Below, piece by piece: positions 1 to 5,643 of a stretch of 5,643 nucleotides of DNA; the stretch's first letter is position 1; each line of letters starts with the position of its first letter. Location: contig CANETG010000184.1 of the NCBI GenBank assembly GCA_947440875.1, positions 1 to 5,643 of the forward strand, given 5' to 3'. The translations under genes were made by a program, and so were the position numbers. This DNA is from Bacteriovoracaceae bacterium. GTDB lineage: Bacteria; Bdellovibrionota; Bacteriovoracia; Bacteriovoracales; Bacteriovoracaceae. The notes beneath the pieces were generated by a model. The model was not told where the DNA came from, ran no database searches, and saw only the letters and a list, made by a program, of their open reading frames with translations.

Positions 1-247
1 CACACATCGCCACGAGGTCTTGTCCGATGGTGGTATGAATCCCGAGTTCCTGGGCTAATTTTACTTTGGTTCCTACGCCATCAGTTCCGGCCGCGAGATA
101 TCTATCTTCGTCGATTTCATAGAGAGCGGCGAAACCTCCGACTCCACTGACAACTTTATCCGTGTAGGTCTCTTTGATGAAGCGTTTGATTTTCTCAACG
201 AAGAGATCACCTTTTTCCACATCCACACCTGCGTCTTTGTAATCCAT
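1..247 (-). CDS. purM: Phosphoribosylformylglycinamidine cyclo-ligase (AIR synthetase), 5' part, runs off left edge
   Basis: PurM catalyses ATP-dependent ring closure of FGAM to aminoimidazole ribonucleotide, step 5 of purine synthesis, in the cytoplasm. Only the first 82 codons are present; the family is about 340-350 residues, so roughly three quarters lies beyond the left edge. The fragment opens with the family N-terminus (YKDAGVD at residues 3-9), followed by GVGGFAAL (35-42), the highly conserved nucleotide-site motif GTDGVGTK (54-61), and TIGQDLVAMC (73-82), which matches the usual TIGIDLVAMC. The ATG at 247 is the obvious start: it gives the standard PurM N-terminus and follows a GAGGA Shine-Dalgarno sequence. 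It begins 8 bases after the purH stop, so it is the last visible gene of the operon. Its product uses the FGAM made by the PurL/PurQ pair upstream. No frameshift or damaged motif is seen. Identification is firm although the gene is partial. Confidence 0.96.
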   Translation of the reverse strand, partial: MDYKDAGVDVEKGDLFVEKIKRFIKETYTDKVVSGVGGFAALYEIDEDRYLAAGTDGVGTKVKLAQELGIHTTIGQDLVAMC

Positions 248-250
248 AAA

Positions 251-255
251 TCCTC
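251..255 (-). promoter_or_regulatory. Ribosome binding site of purM
   Basis: The minus strand reads GAGGA here, 3 bases before the purM ATG at 247. The site begins immediately after the purH TAA stop (256-258). The short spacer and position suggest purM translation is coupled to termination of purH. Confidence 0.7.
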
Positions 256-1827
256 TTAGTGTCTGAAGTGTCTCTCACCCGTTATCGTCATCGCCATTCC
301 AAATTCATTACAGGCATCAACGACTTCTTGATCTTTAATTGAGCCGCCTGGCTGAACCACGAATTTGATTCCCCACTTATTTGCCTCCTCAATTGAATCG
401 CGGAAAGGAAAGAAAGCATCGGAGAATAGAACGGCTTCACCGATTTCGATATTTTTTGCTTTCATTCTCGGGCCCGCCAGAAGTGTAAGGCACTCCAAGC
501 GGTTAGGCTGGCCCACGCCGCTGGCAAGAATTGCGAATGCTCCGTCACGATAATCCGCGAGAAGAAGGCAATTTGACTTAAGATACTTCGTTACGGCCCA
601 GCCAAATTTCACGACTTCATTTTTCTTCGTGTCAAACTTCTTTGCCGTCATATTTTTAAATTCAAGGGAAAGCTTTTCATCTTCTTCCTGCCAGAGAATT
701 CCTCCGTTAATCGAACGGACAGTCCACTCGTGCGAGCCGGCCTTTTTCAGAGGCACTTCAACGACCCGGATATTTTTCTTTTTACTGAAAGCGTGAAGAG
801 CTTCCGGAGTATACGAAGGAGCGATAACCACTTCGATAAAATTTTGAGCTAACCATTCGGCCGAAGCACCATCGACTTGATGAGAAAAGGAAATGATGCC
901 TCCAAAAGCTGAGGTCGAATCGCAGTACCACGAACGCTGAAGAGATTTCAATTGGTCAGGCGAACTCGCCACCCCGCAAGGAATTCCGTGCTTAACGATC
1001 ACACAGTGCTGAAGCTCCGGAAAAAAATGGTTGAGCTCAGAGACAGTTTTATATGCTTGATCAGCGTCGAGATAATTATTAAAAGAAATTTCTTTTCCTT
1101 GAAGGATGGGTGCATTCGCCAGTGATTTTGTTTCCGCCTGATTATTTATGACAAAAAGTCTTGCTTTCTGATGAGGGTTTTCACCATACCGGAGAGGTTT
1201 CGTTTCATGCGAAAAAGCATCGGGAAACTCGGCCCCAAACTCCCGCGCGAGCTTCGTTGCGATCGCGAGATCATACTGGGCGGTAAGTGAGAATGCTTTC
1301 AGCGCCATCTGGCAGCGAAAATCTTCGTCGGTTCCCCCCGTCATAAGAGTTTGACCGAGGGCTTCATAGTCTGAAGGGTCTGTGATCACAGTCACCCACT
1401 TCATATTTTTAGCCGCCGCTCGGATCATATTGGGGCCGCCGATATCGATATTTTCAATGAGCTCATCGCGAGAAATATTATCTTTAGCGGCTACTTCTTT
1501 AAATGGATAGAGATTACAAATCACGAGATCAATCTCTTGGATATGTAGCTCTTTGGCTTCTTTCAAATCTTGCGAATGATCCCGGCGGTAAAGAAGTGCC
1601 GAGGCGACTTGAAAAGAGATGCTTTTCATTCTGCCGCCGAAGGCTTCGGGATTTCCTGTGACATCCTGAATAGGAATGATTTTAATTCCCATCTTGGTCA
1701 GATACTCAGCAGTCCCGCCGGTTGAAACAATCTCAATATTGAGTTTAGTGAGAATCGGAGCGAGACCATCGAGGTTTCGTTTATCGGAAACACTAACCAG
1801 AGCACGCTTGGGAAGAATTTTTGTCAT
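256..1827 (-). CDS. purH: Bifunctional AICAR formyltransferase / IMP cyclohydrolase
   Basis: PurH catalyses the last two steps to IMP: transfer of a formyl group from 10-formyl-THF to AICAR, then cyclisation of FAICAR. At 523 residues it has normal family length (about 510-530). The N-terminal IMP cyclohydrolase domain (about 1-200) shows KRALVSVSDK (7-16), STGGTA (35-40), NLYPF (105-109), IDIGG (127-131) and RAAAKN (136-141). The C-terminal transformylase domain shows RYGENPHQ (213-220), the catalytic Lys-His pair KH (279-280) followed by PCG, DSTSAFGGII (303-312), KSN (417-419), SDAFFPFRD (469-477), QPGGSI (492-497) and the terminal RHFRH. Oddities: the usual KTLHP cyclohydrolase loop is KSISF (68-72), and KHANPCG is KHGIPCG. 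The ATG at 1827 is chosen because AGAGAG sits 6 bases upstream; an in-frame ATG at 1833 would give two more residues but abuts that site with no spacer. It lies between purQ and purM in one operon. Confidence 0.97.
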   Translation of the reverse strand: MTKILPKRALVSVSDKRNLDGLAPILTKLNIEIVSTGGTAEYLTKMGIKIIPIQDVTGNPEAFGGRMKSISFQVASALLYRRDHSQDLKEAKELHIQEIDLVICNLYPFKEVAAKDNISRDELIENIDIGGPNMIRAAAKNMKWVTVITDPSDYEALGQTLMTGGTDEDFRCQMALKAFSLTAQYDLAIATKLAREFGAEFPDAFSHETKPLRYGENPHQKARLFVINNQAETKSLANAPILQGKEISFNNYLDADQAYKTVSELNHFFPELQHCVIVKHGIPCGVASSPDQLKSLQRSWYCDSTSAFGGIISFSHQVDGASAEWLAQNFIEVVIAPSYTPEALHAFSKKKNIRVVEVPLKKAGSHEWTVRSINGGILWQEEDEKLSLEFKNMTAKKFDTKKNEVVKFGWAVTKYLKSNCLLLADYRDGAFAILASGVGQPNRLECLTLLAGPRMKAKNIEIGEAVLFSDAFFPFRDSIEEANKWGIKFVVQPGGSIKDQEVVDACNEFGMAMTITGERHFRH

Positions 1828-1833
1828 AGTCAT

Positions 1834-1839
1834 CTCTCT
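1834..1839 (-). promoter_or_regulatory. Ribosome binding site deciding the purH start
   Basis: The minus strand reads AGAGAG here, overlapping the purQ TAG stop (1838-1840). It is 6 bases from the ATG at 1827 and directly adjacent to the ATG at 1833. Usual spacing therefore favours 1827 as the purH start. The site is only a moderate match to the Shine-Dalgarno consensus, so use of 1833 cannot be excluded. Confidence 0.55.
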
Positions 1840-2554
1840 ATTTTAGACCGTTCTTAAAAATCATTTGGCCTTTCCGAGCATTGTCTTCAGCTCCCTCCCG
1901 GAAAGGATGAAGAAACGAGTGCGTCGCCACTTCTGGATGCGGCATAAGACCAAACACCTGACCGGTAGAATTGACGACTCCGGCAATCCGCTGGTGCGAT
2001 CCATTGATGTCTTCCTCGTACTGGAGCGGCGAGAACGGGAGCTGAATGTTCCGAGTGTTGGGAACGATCTGACCTTCTCTATGGCGGACGGGAAGAAAGA
2101 GACTTCCATCGAGTTCCTTGAACCAAGGAGAAAGAGTGCGCGCTTTGCTCGGAATCGTGAGTCTCACCCACTTATCCATGAAGTTTCCGTGATTATTTTC
2201 TGCGAGTGTAAAACTTCTCTCACCTGTCTCCCAATCGAAAGCCCCTAACTGCGCCAGAACCTGAAATCCGTTGCAGACTCCGATCACACGCCCATCATTT
2301 TTTAAAAACTCCGTCAGGACGTCTGAAAGAGTGTCACGAAGTTTTTCCGCTAGGATTTTTCCCGAACGAAGCTCATCCCCGAAACTAAAGCCACCGGGGA
2401 GAGCGAGGAGTTGGTACTCTTTGAGCTTTGCGGGGTTCTTTAAAAGCTCATTCACGTGGAGATAGGAAACGATGGCACCCTGATCGCTAAAGCCACGGCC
2501 AAGTTCTCTTTCGGAATTAATTCCATCGCCGGAGAGGACAAGTACTTTTCTCAT
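1838..2554 (-). CDS. purQ: FGAM synthase glutaminase subunit PurQ
   Basis: PurQ is the class I glutamine amidotransferase subunit of FGAM synthase. It hydrolyses glutamine and passes ammonia to PurL for conversion of FGAR to FGAM (step 4). The 238-residue protein is one glutaminase domain: an N-terminal strand MRKVLVLSGDG, the oxyanion-region motif LPGGFSFGDELRSG (52-65), the nucleophile Cys94 in GVCNGFQ, and the His206/Glu208 pair in GLMPHPEVA completing the catalytic triad. It is slightly longer than the roughly 227-residue Bacillus form. The usual HGEGRF element before the C-terminal part is HREGQI (158-163). The ATG at 2554 is preferred: it gives the normal family N-terminus, has TGGAGG 5 bases upstream, and overlaps the purL stop as ATGA. 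A TTG at 2566 would only add four residues encoded by the Shine-Dalgarno region. The overlap fits equimolar production with its PurL partner. Confidence 0.97.
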   Translation of the reverse strand: MRKVLVLSGDGINSERELGRGFSDQGAIVSYLHVNELLKNPAKLKEYQLLALPGGFSFGDELRSGKILAEKLRDTLSDVLTEFLKNDGRVIGVCNGFQVLAQLGAFDWETGERSFTLAENNHGNFMDKWVRLTIPSKARTLSPWFKELDGSLFLPVRHREGQIVPNTRNIQLPFSPLQYEEDINGSHQRIAGVVNSTGQVFGLMPHPEVATHSFLHPFREGAEDNARKGQMIFKNGLK

Positions 2555-5364
2555 TCGTTCCTCCAAACTTTAGTTAATTCTTGCATCGAGAGTTCGGTTT
2601 CCTGTATGAGGATCCTTCCGCTGGTGTTCGCTTCGCCGAGGAACTCGCGGACATCGGAAGGAAAGTGAGCTTCGAATTCCGCTTTTTTATTTCTGTCGAT
2701 AGCGACCACGAAATGTCCCGGAAGTTCTGAATAGAGCCAAGCCGTATCATTTATTTTTTCCGAAAGATGAAGAGAAATTCCGAGCCTATCCATCATGAGT
2801 GTTTCAACGAGTGCCACTATGAGTCCCCCTTCGGAGAGATCATGAACACTACTCAGGAGCTTTTTTTGAGTCGCTTCAAACATGATTGTGTAAAGGGAAC
2901 GGATCCCTTTCCAATCAAAAATATTCCGATTATCGCGGGGGACCTCGGTCAAGTCATGCAGGAAATGCCCAAAGTAATTCTCATAATTCTTATGCCCAAT
3001 TCGGTACAGGAGTTGACCATTTCTAGCCTGTGACCTGGGTACATTTCTGACGTCAGGAACGTGTCCGAGAGCAGTGACGAGAAGAGTGGGAAGCACACTT
3101 ATCTTTACTTTCTCGCCGTGGTAATCATTTTTCATGGAGTCTTTGCCAGAAACGAATGGCATTCCGTAAATACCCATCATGTCTTTGAGTGCCATACAAG
3201 ATCGGACTAATTGCGCGAGCTTAAATTCAGCATCAGGATTTTTTTCACCCGGAGTCGGATCGGGCCAACAGAAATTATCCACGAGGGCAACTTTTTCGGG
3301 ATCAGCGCCATGACAAATAATATTTCTCACCGACTCGTCGACTGCAAGCAGGGTCATGAGATACGTATCATCGATGGAGAAATGCGGGCAAAGACCAGAG
3401 GCGACTGCAAAACCATCAATGCCTTCGACTCCGTGGGCTCCGTACCACACGACACCAGCATTATTCGGGGCTGACGAATTAAGCCCTTCCATGGGCTTAA
3501 CGACTGTCCCTCCCTGGACTTCATGATCGTATTGTCTAATCCACTTTTCTTTCGACGAAATCACGGGATGCTTAAGCAAGTTTAGGATCAACTCGTAGTG
3601 ATTCGCCTGCGAAATATTCTTCGATGGGTGATTTCTTTTCCACGGCTTAAAGCCTCCCTCAAAGCGCGCTTTGAGTTCCATCTTCGGAAGTCCGTCGTGA
3701 AGAAAAGTTAGATCAATATCTCCCACCGTTTTATCATGGAACTTACAGATGATTTTTCCGGTGTCCGTGAACTCTCCGACGACCGAGGCCTCGACTTGAT
3801 ATGTAGCTGCGAGTTGAGAAAGAGTGTGCCAGTTTTCTTTCGGCACCGAAAGAGTCATTCGCTCTTGAGATTCCGAAACGAGAATCTGCCACGGCATGAG
3901 CCCTGGATACTTCAGCGGAACTTTGTCGAGATGAAGAACCGCTCCGTGAGTGGCCCCAGACATTTCTCCTACGGAAGAAGAGAGTCCACCGGCACCGTTG
4001 TCAGTGATCGAGTTATAAAGAAGAAGGTCCCGCGCGACGAGAAGAAAATCCATCACTCGTTTCTGCGTGAAAGGATCTCCGATCTGGACCATTCCCAGGG
4101 TCGTCGTTTTATCCATCACGAGAGAAGACGCAGTCGCCCCGTGAATGCCATCGATCCCCACTGCTCCGCCGACCATGACCACGAGATCTCCAGGACGCTG
4201 GCCTTTTTTACAAGCATCTCTGCCCTGAATCTCTGGGGGAAGAACACCTACTGTTCCGCAGTAAACGAGAGGTTTTCCGGAATAAGATTCATCGAAATAA
4301 ATGGCACCGTTCACCGTGGGAATCCCACTCTTGTTTCCACCGTCTTGAACGCCTCGGTGGATTCCTTTTAAAATGTCTCTCGGATGAAGAAGCCCAACAG
4401 GCAACATCTCTTCATCGGGCATGCCGACGCAAAAAACATTGGTGTTCGCCACGGGCCGAGCACCAAGACCCGTACCCATGATATCCCGGTTCACACCCAG
4501 AATTCCTGTGAGAGCTCCCCCGTAGGGATCAAGAGCAGAAGGAGAATTATGGGTTTCCACTTTTATACAAATATCAATTTCCTCTCGGAACCTCACTACA
4601 CCCGCGTTGTCATCGAACAGTGACACTGCCCACGGCTTATTTAAATCGAAGGTCGGCTGTTTGATGTAATCTTTAAAAAGTCCGTTCACTCGGACTTTCT
4701 TCTCCGAATCTTCGTAGTCAATGTTGGCGCTGAATATTTTATGCTTACAGTGCTCGGACCAAGTCTGAGCGATCATTTCAATTTCGACATCCGTCGGGAC
4801 GCGGCCTAAAGTCTGGTAATGCGCCTGAATGATCTGCATTTCTTTCAGAGACAGAGCCCAAGAATTATCTTTTGATAGCTTCATGAGATCGGCATCGTTC
4901 ATGTTCAGTATATGGTATTCATTCACCATGACTTCGACCATGAGGGGAACGCTAAAATCAATACTCAGCAAACGACTGAAGTCTCTTCTCGATGAGAACG
5001 TATCCTTGATTTGGATGAGCGGATTAAATTCCAGTGTACCCATTTGGGAAATCATTCCAGAATGAACGCAAAGGCTTCGGCCTTCGAGTGATTCATCGCT
5101 AGCAATGAGTTCCTGAAAACTCTTTGCGGGATTGTCGGTCACTCCGGGCTTCATGCAGACCAGTTCCACGGAATCTCCGAGATCTTCCATGGTTTTGAAA
5201 AATTCTTCACTGAGATCGAGGATGAATCGTTGATCGATGGAATCAGTGGTTCTATTTTTTAAACGCTCTTTATCTTTGGAGGAAAGTGTTCCTTCGTAAT
5301 CAAGCCAGAAGACCTGGAAAGTCTTGTGCCCAGAAGTTGCGATCGTAAGTAACGTGCGTGCCAT
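2551..5364 (-). CDS. purL: FGAM synthase synthetase subunit, PurS-PurL fusion type
   Basis: This is the ATP-dependent synthetase subunit of FGAM synthase, which forms FGAM from FGAR with ammonia from PurQ. At 937 residues it lies between small PurL (about 740) and large PurL (about 1300). Residues about 1-145 resemble a tandem PurS: one half with EGTLS (24-28), the next with MKPGVTDNPAKS (71-82) and FNPLIQI (113-119). A linker helix ALSLKEMQIIQAHY (170-183) follows. The synthetase core has SEHCKHKIF (203-211), KVETHNSPSALDPYGG (268-283), LLHPRD (325-330), GGNKSGIPTVNG (342-353), GIDGIHGATASS (403-414), SVGEMSG (464-470) and SESQERM (497-503). A second repeat half has SSAPNNAGVVW (630-640), VSGKDSM (738-744) and HDLSEGGL (841-848). 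No glutaminase domain follows, matching the separate purQ next door. The ATG at 5364 overlaps the purN stop and has GGGAG 7 bases upstream. Calling it purL is secure; the PurSL subtype rests on motifs read by eye. Confidence 0.97.
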   Translation of the reverse strand: MARTLLTIATSGHKTFQVFWLDYEGTLSSKDKERLKNRTTDSIDQRFILDLSEEFFKTMEDLGDSVELVCMKPGVTDNPAKSFQELIASDESLEGRSLCVHSGMISQMGTLEFNPLIQIKDTFSSRRDFSRLLSIDFSVPLMVEVMVNEYHILNMNDADLMKLSKDNSWALSLKEMQIIQAHYQTLGRVPTDVEIEMIAQTWSEHCKHKIFSANIDYEDSEKKVRVNGLFKDYIKQPTFDLNKPWAVSLFDDNAGVVRFREEIDICIKVETHNSPSALDPYGGALTGILGVNRDIMGTGLGARPVANTNVFCVGMPDEEMLPVGLLHPRDILKGIHRGVQDGGNKSGIPTVNGAIYFDESYSGKPLVYCGTVGVLPPEIQGRDACKKGQRPGDLVVMVGGAVGIDGIHGATASSLVMDKTTTLGMVQIGDPFTQKRVMDFLLVARDLLLYNSITDNGAGGLSSSVGEMSGATHGAVLHLDKVPLKYPGLMPWQILVSESQERMTLSVPKENWHTLSQLAATYQVEASVVGEFTDTGKIICKFHDKTVGDIDLTFLHDGLPKMELKARFEGGFKPWKRNHPSKNISQANHYELILNLLKHPVISSKEKWIRQYDHEVQGGTVVKPMEGLNSSAPNNAGVVWYGAHGVEGIDGFAVASGLCPHFSIDDTYLMTLLAVDESVRNIICHGADPEKVALVDNFCWPDPTPGEKNPDAEFKLAQLVRSCMALKDMMGIYGMPFVSGKDSMKNDYHGEKVKISVLPTLLVTALGHVPDVRNVPRSQARNGQLLYRIGHKNYENYFGHFLHDLTEVPRDNRNIFDWKGIRSLYTIMFEATQKKLLSSVHDLSEGGLIVALVETLMMDRLGISLHLSEKINDTAWLYSELPGHFVVAIDRNKKAEFEAHFPSDVREFLGEANTSGRILIQETELSMQELTKVWRNE
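2560..2565 (-). promoter_or_regulatory. Strong ribosome binding site of purQ inside the purL 3' end
   Basis: The minus strand reads TGGAGG, a near-consensus Shine-Dalgarno sequence, 5 bases before the ATG at 2554. It lies within the last codons of purL and settles the purQ start in favour of 2554 over the TTG at 2566, which would fall within this site. Confidence 0.8.
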
Positions 5365-5643
5365 TATGAGACTCCCGGGTGCAGAGTTGCCGATCCATTA
5401 AGCATCTCAAGAATTTTGGGATACATTTTCCATTCCAACTCTTTCCCCCGCTGGATAAAATCCGAGAGAGTATCGGTTTCAAGCCTCGGAAACTTTTCCT
5501 GCAAAAGGATGGCGCCAGTGTCGATCCCTGCGTCCACAAGATGGATAGTGACTCCGGATTCAGAGACCTTATCTTCAAAGGCGCGGTGATAAGAATTGAC
5601 CCCAGGATAAAGGGGAAGAAGAGACGGGTGAATATTCACAATC
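5364..5643 (-). CDS. purN: Phosphoribosylglycinamide formyltransferase (GAR transformylase), 3' part, runs off right edge
   Basis: PurN transfers a formyl group from 10-formyl-THF to GAR, giving FGAR, the substrate of the PurL/PurQ pair encoded next. Only the last 92 codons and stop are present, about half of a family of roughly 190-215 residues; the start lies beyond the right edge. The visible part begins inside the active site: NIHPSLLP (fragment residues 3-10) carries the catalytic Asn and His. The second conserved His is in VTIHLVD (31-37), and the catalytic Asp is in GIDTGAILLQ (39-48), matching the DGGP-containing element of E. coli PurN. The GTG at 5639 inside this motif is not a start, because reading continues upstream as Ile-Val. 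The C-terminal helix region (TDTLSDFIQRG, YPKILEML) is also typical. The TAA stop shares its last base with the purL ATG. No damage is seen in the visible part. Confidence 0.95.
   Translation of the reverse strand, partial: IVNIHPSLLPLYPGVNSYHRAFEDKVSESGVTIHLVDAGIDTGAILLQEKFPRLETDTLSDFIQRGKELEWKMYPKILEMLNGSATLHPGVS
5372..5376 (-). promoter_or_regulatory. Ribosome binding site of purL inside the purN 3' end
   Basis: The minus strand reads GGGAG, 7 bases before the purL ATG at 5364, within the last codons of purN. With the one-base TAATG stop/start overlap it supports both the purL start and translational coupling to purN. Confidence 0.7.

Noticed and set aside
1865..2248. Plus-strand open frame of 127 codons opposite purQ
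   Set aside because: It is antisense to a conserved glutaminase gene, has no family resemblance and no supporting start signal.
2555..2566. TTG at 2566 as the purQ start
   Set aside because: The added residues are encoded by the Shine-Dalgarno region itself. The ATG at 2554 has ideal spacing and the family N-terminus.
3736..4371. Long open frame of 211 codons on the plus strand, antisense to purL
   Set aside because: It lies wholly inside the well-conserved purL synthetase core. It has no convincing Shine-Dalgarno sequence before its ATG, and its translation is rich in Arg, Ser and His with no recognisable domain, as expected of an antisense shadow.
5300..5578. Minus-strand open frame of 92 codons spanning the purN/purL junction
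   Set aside because: It is out of frame with both genes, whose conserved proteins account for the whole stretch.
5637..5639. GTG at 5639 as a start for a short purN
   Set aside because: It falls just before the catalytic NIHPS motif, in the middle of the PurN fold. The frame stays open to the window edge, so this is an edge truncation and not a short gene.
1..5643. Riboswitch, PurR-type operator, terminator, repeats or mobile element within the operon
   Set aside because: The intergenic gaps are at most about 10 bases and hold only ribosome binding sites. I saw no inverted-repeat plus T-run, no repeat array and no transposase. Any control region should lie upstream of purN, outside the window.

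Overview
The window is a stretch of bacterial chromosome that is coding almost end to end. All five genes lie on the minus strand and all belong to de novo purine biosynthesis. In transcription order (right to left) they are purN (3' part only), purL (PurSL type), purQ, purH and purM (5' part only). There is no gap longer than about 10 bases between genes. I see no RNA gene, mobile element, repeat array, CRISPR, riboswitch or terminator. The operon promoter must lie beyond the right edge, upstream of purN.

Layout: the purN stop and purL start share one base (TAATG). The purL stop and purQ start overlap as ATGA. PurQ and purH are separated by about 10 bases, and purH and purM by 8. Each downstream gene has a purine-rich Shine-Dalgarno sequence within or at the end of the gene before it, so the five are very probably one polycistronic, translationally coupled unit.

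Pathway: PurN formylates GAR to FGAR (step 3). PurL with PurQ turns FGAR into FGAM using glutamine and ATP (step 4). PurM closes the ring to AIR (step 5). PurH carries out the last two steps, AICAR to FAICAR to IMP. The genes for the other steps (purF, purD, purE/K, purC, purB) are not in the window.

Organism: the most informative character is the FGAM synthase architecture. PurL is 937 residues: longer than the small Bacillus-type PurL (about 740), shorter than the large enterobacterial PurL (about 1300). It has a fused N-terminal PurS-like region and a separate PurQ. This 'PurSL + PurQ' form is, from memory, common in the former Deltaproteobacteria and relatives. Together with the moderate base composition it suggests a Gram-negative of that kind, possibly Bdellovibrionota-like; this assignment is a low-confidence inference.

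Nothing here looks like a new system. The points worth a second look are sequence variants inside otherwise conventional enzymes, chiefly an atypical IMP cyclohydrolase loop in PurH, and the PurSL architecture.
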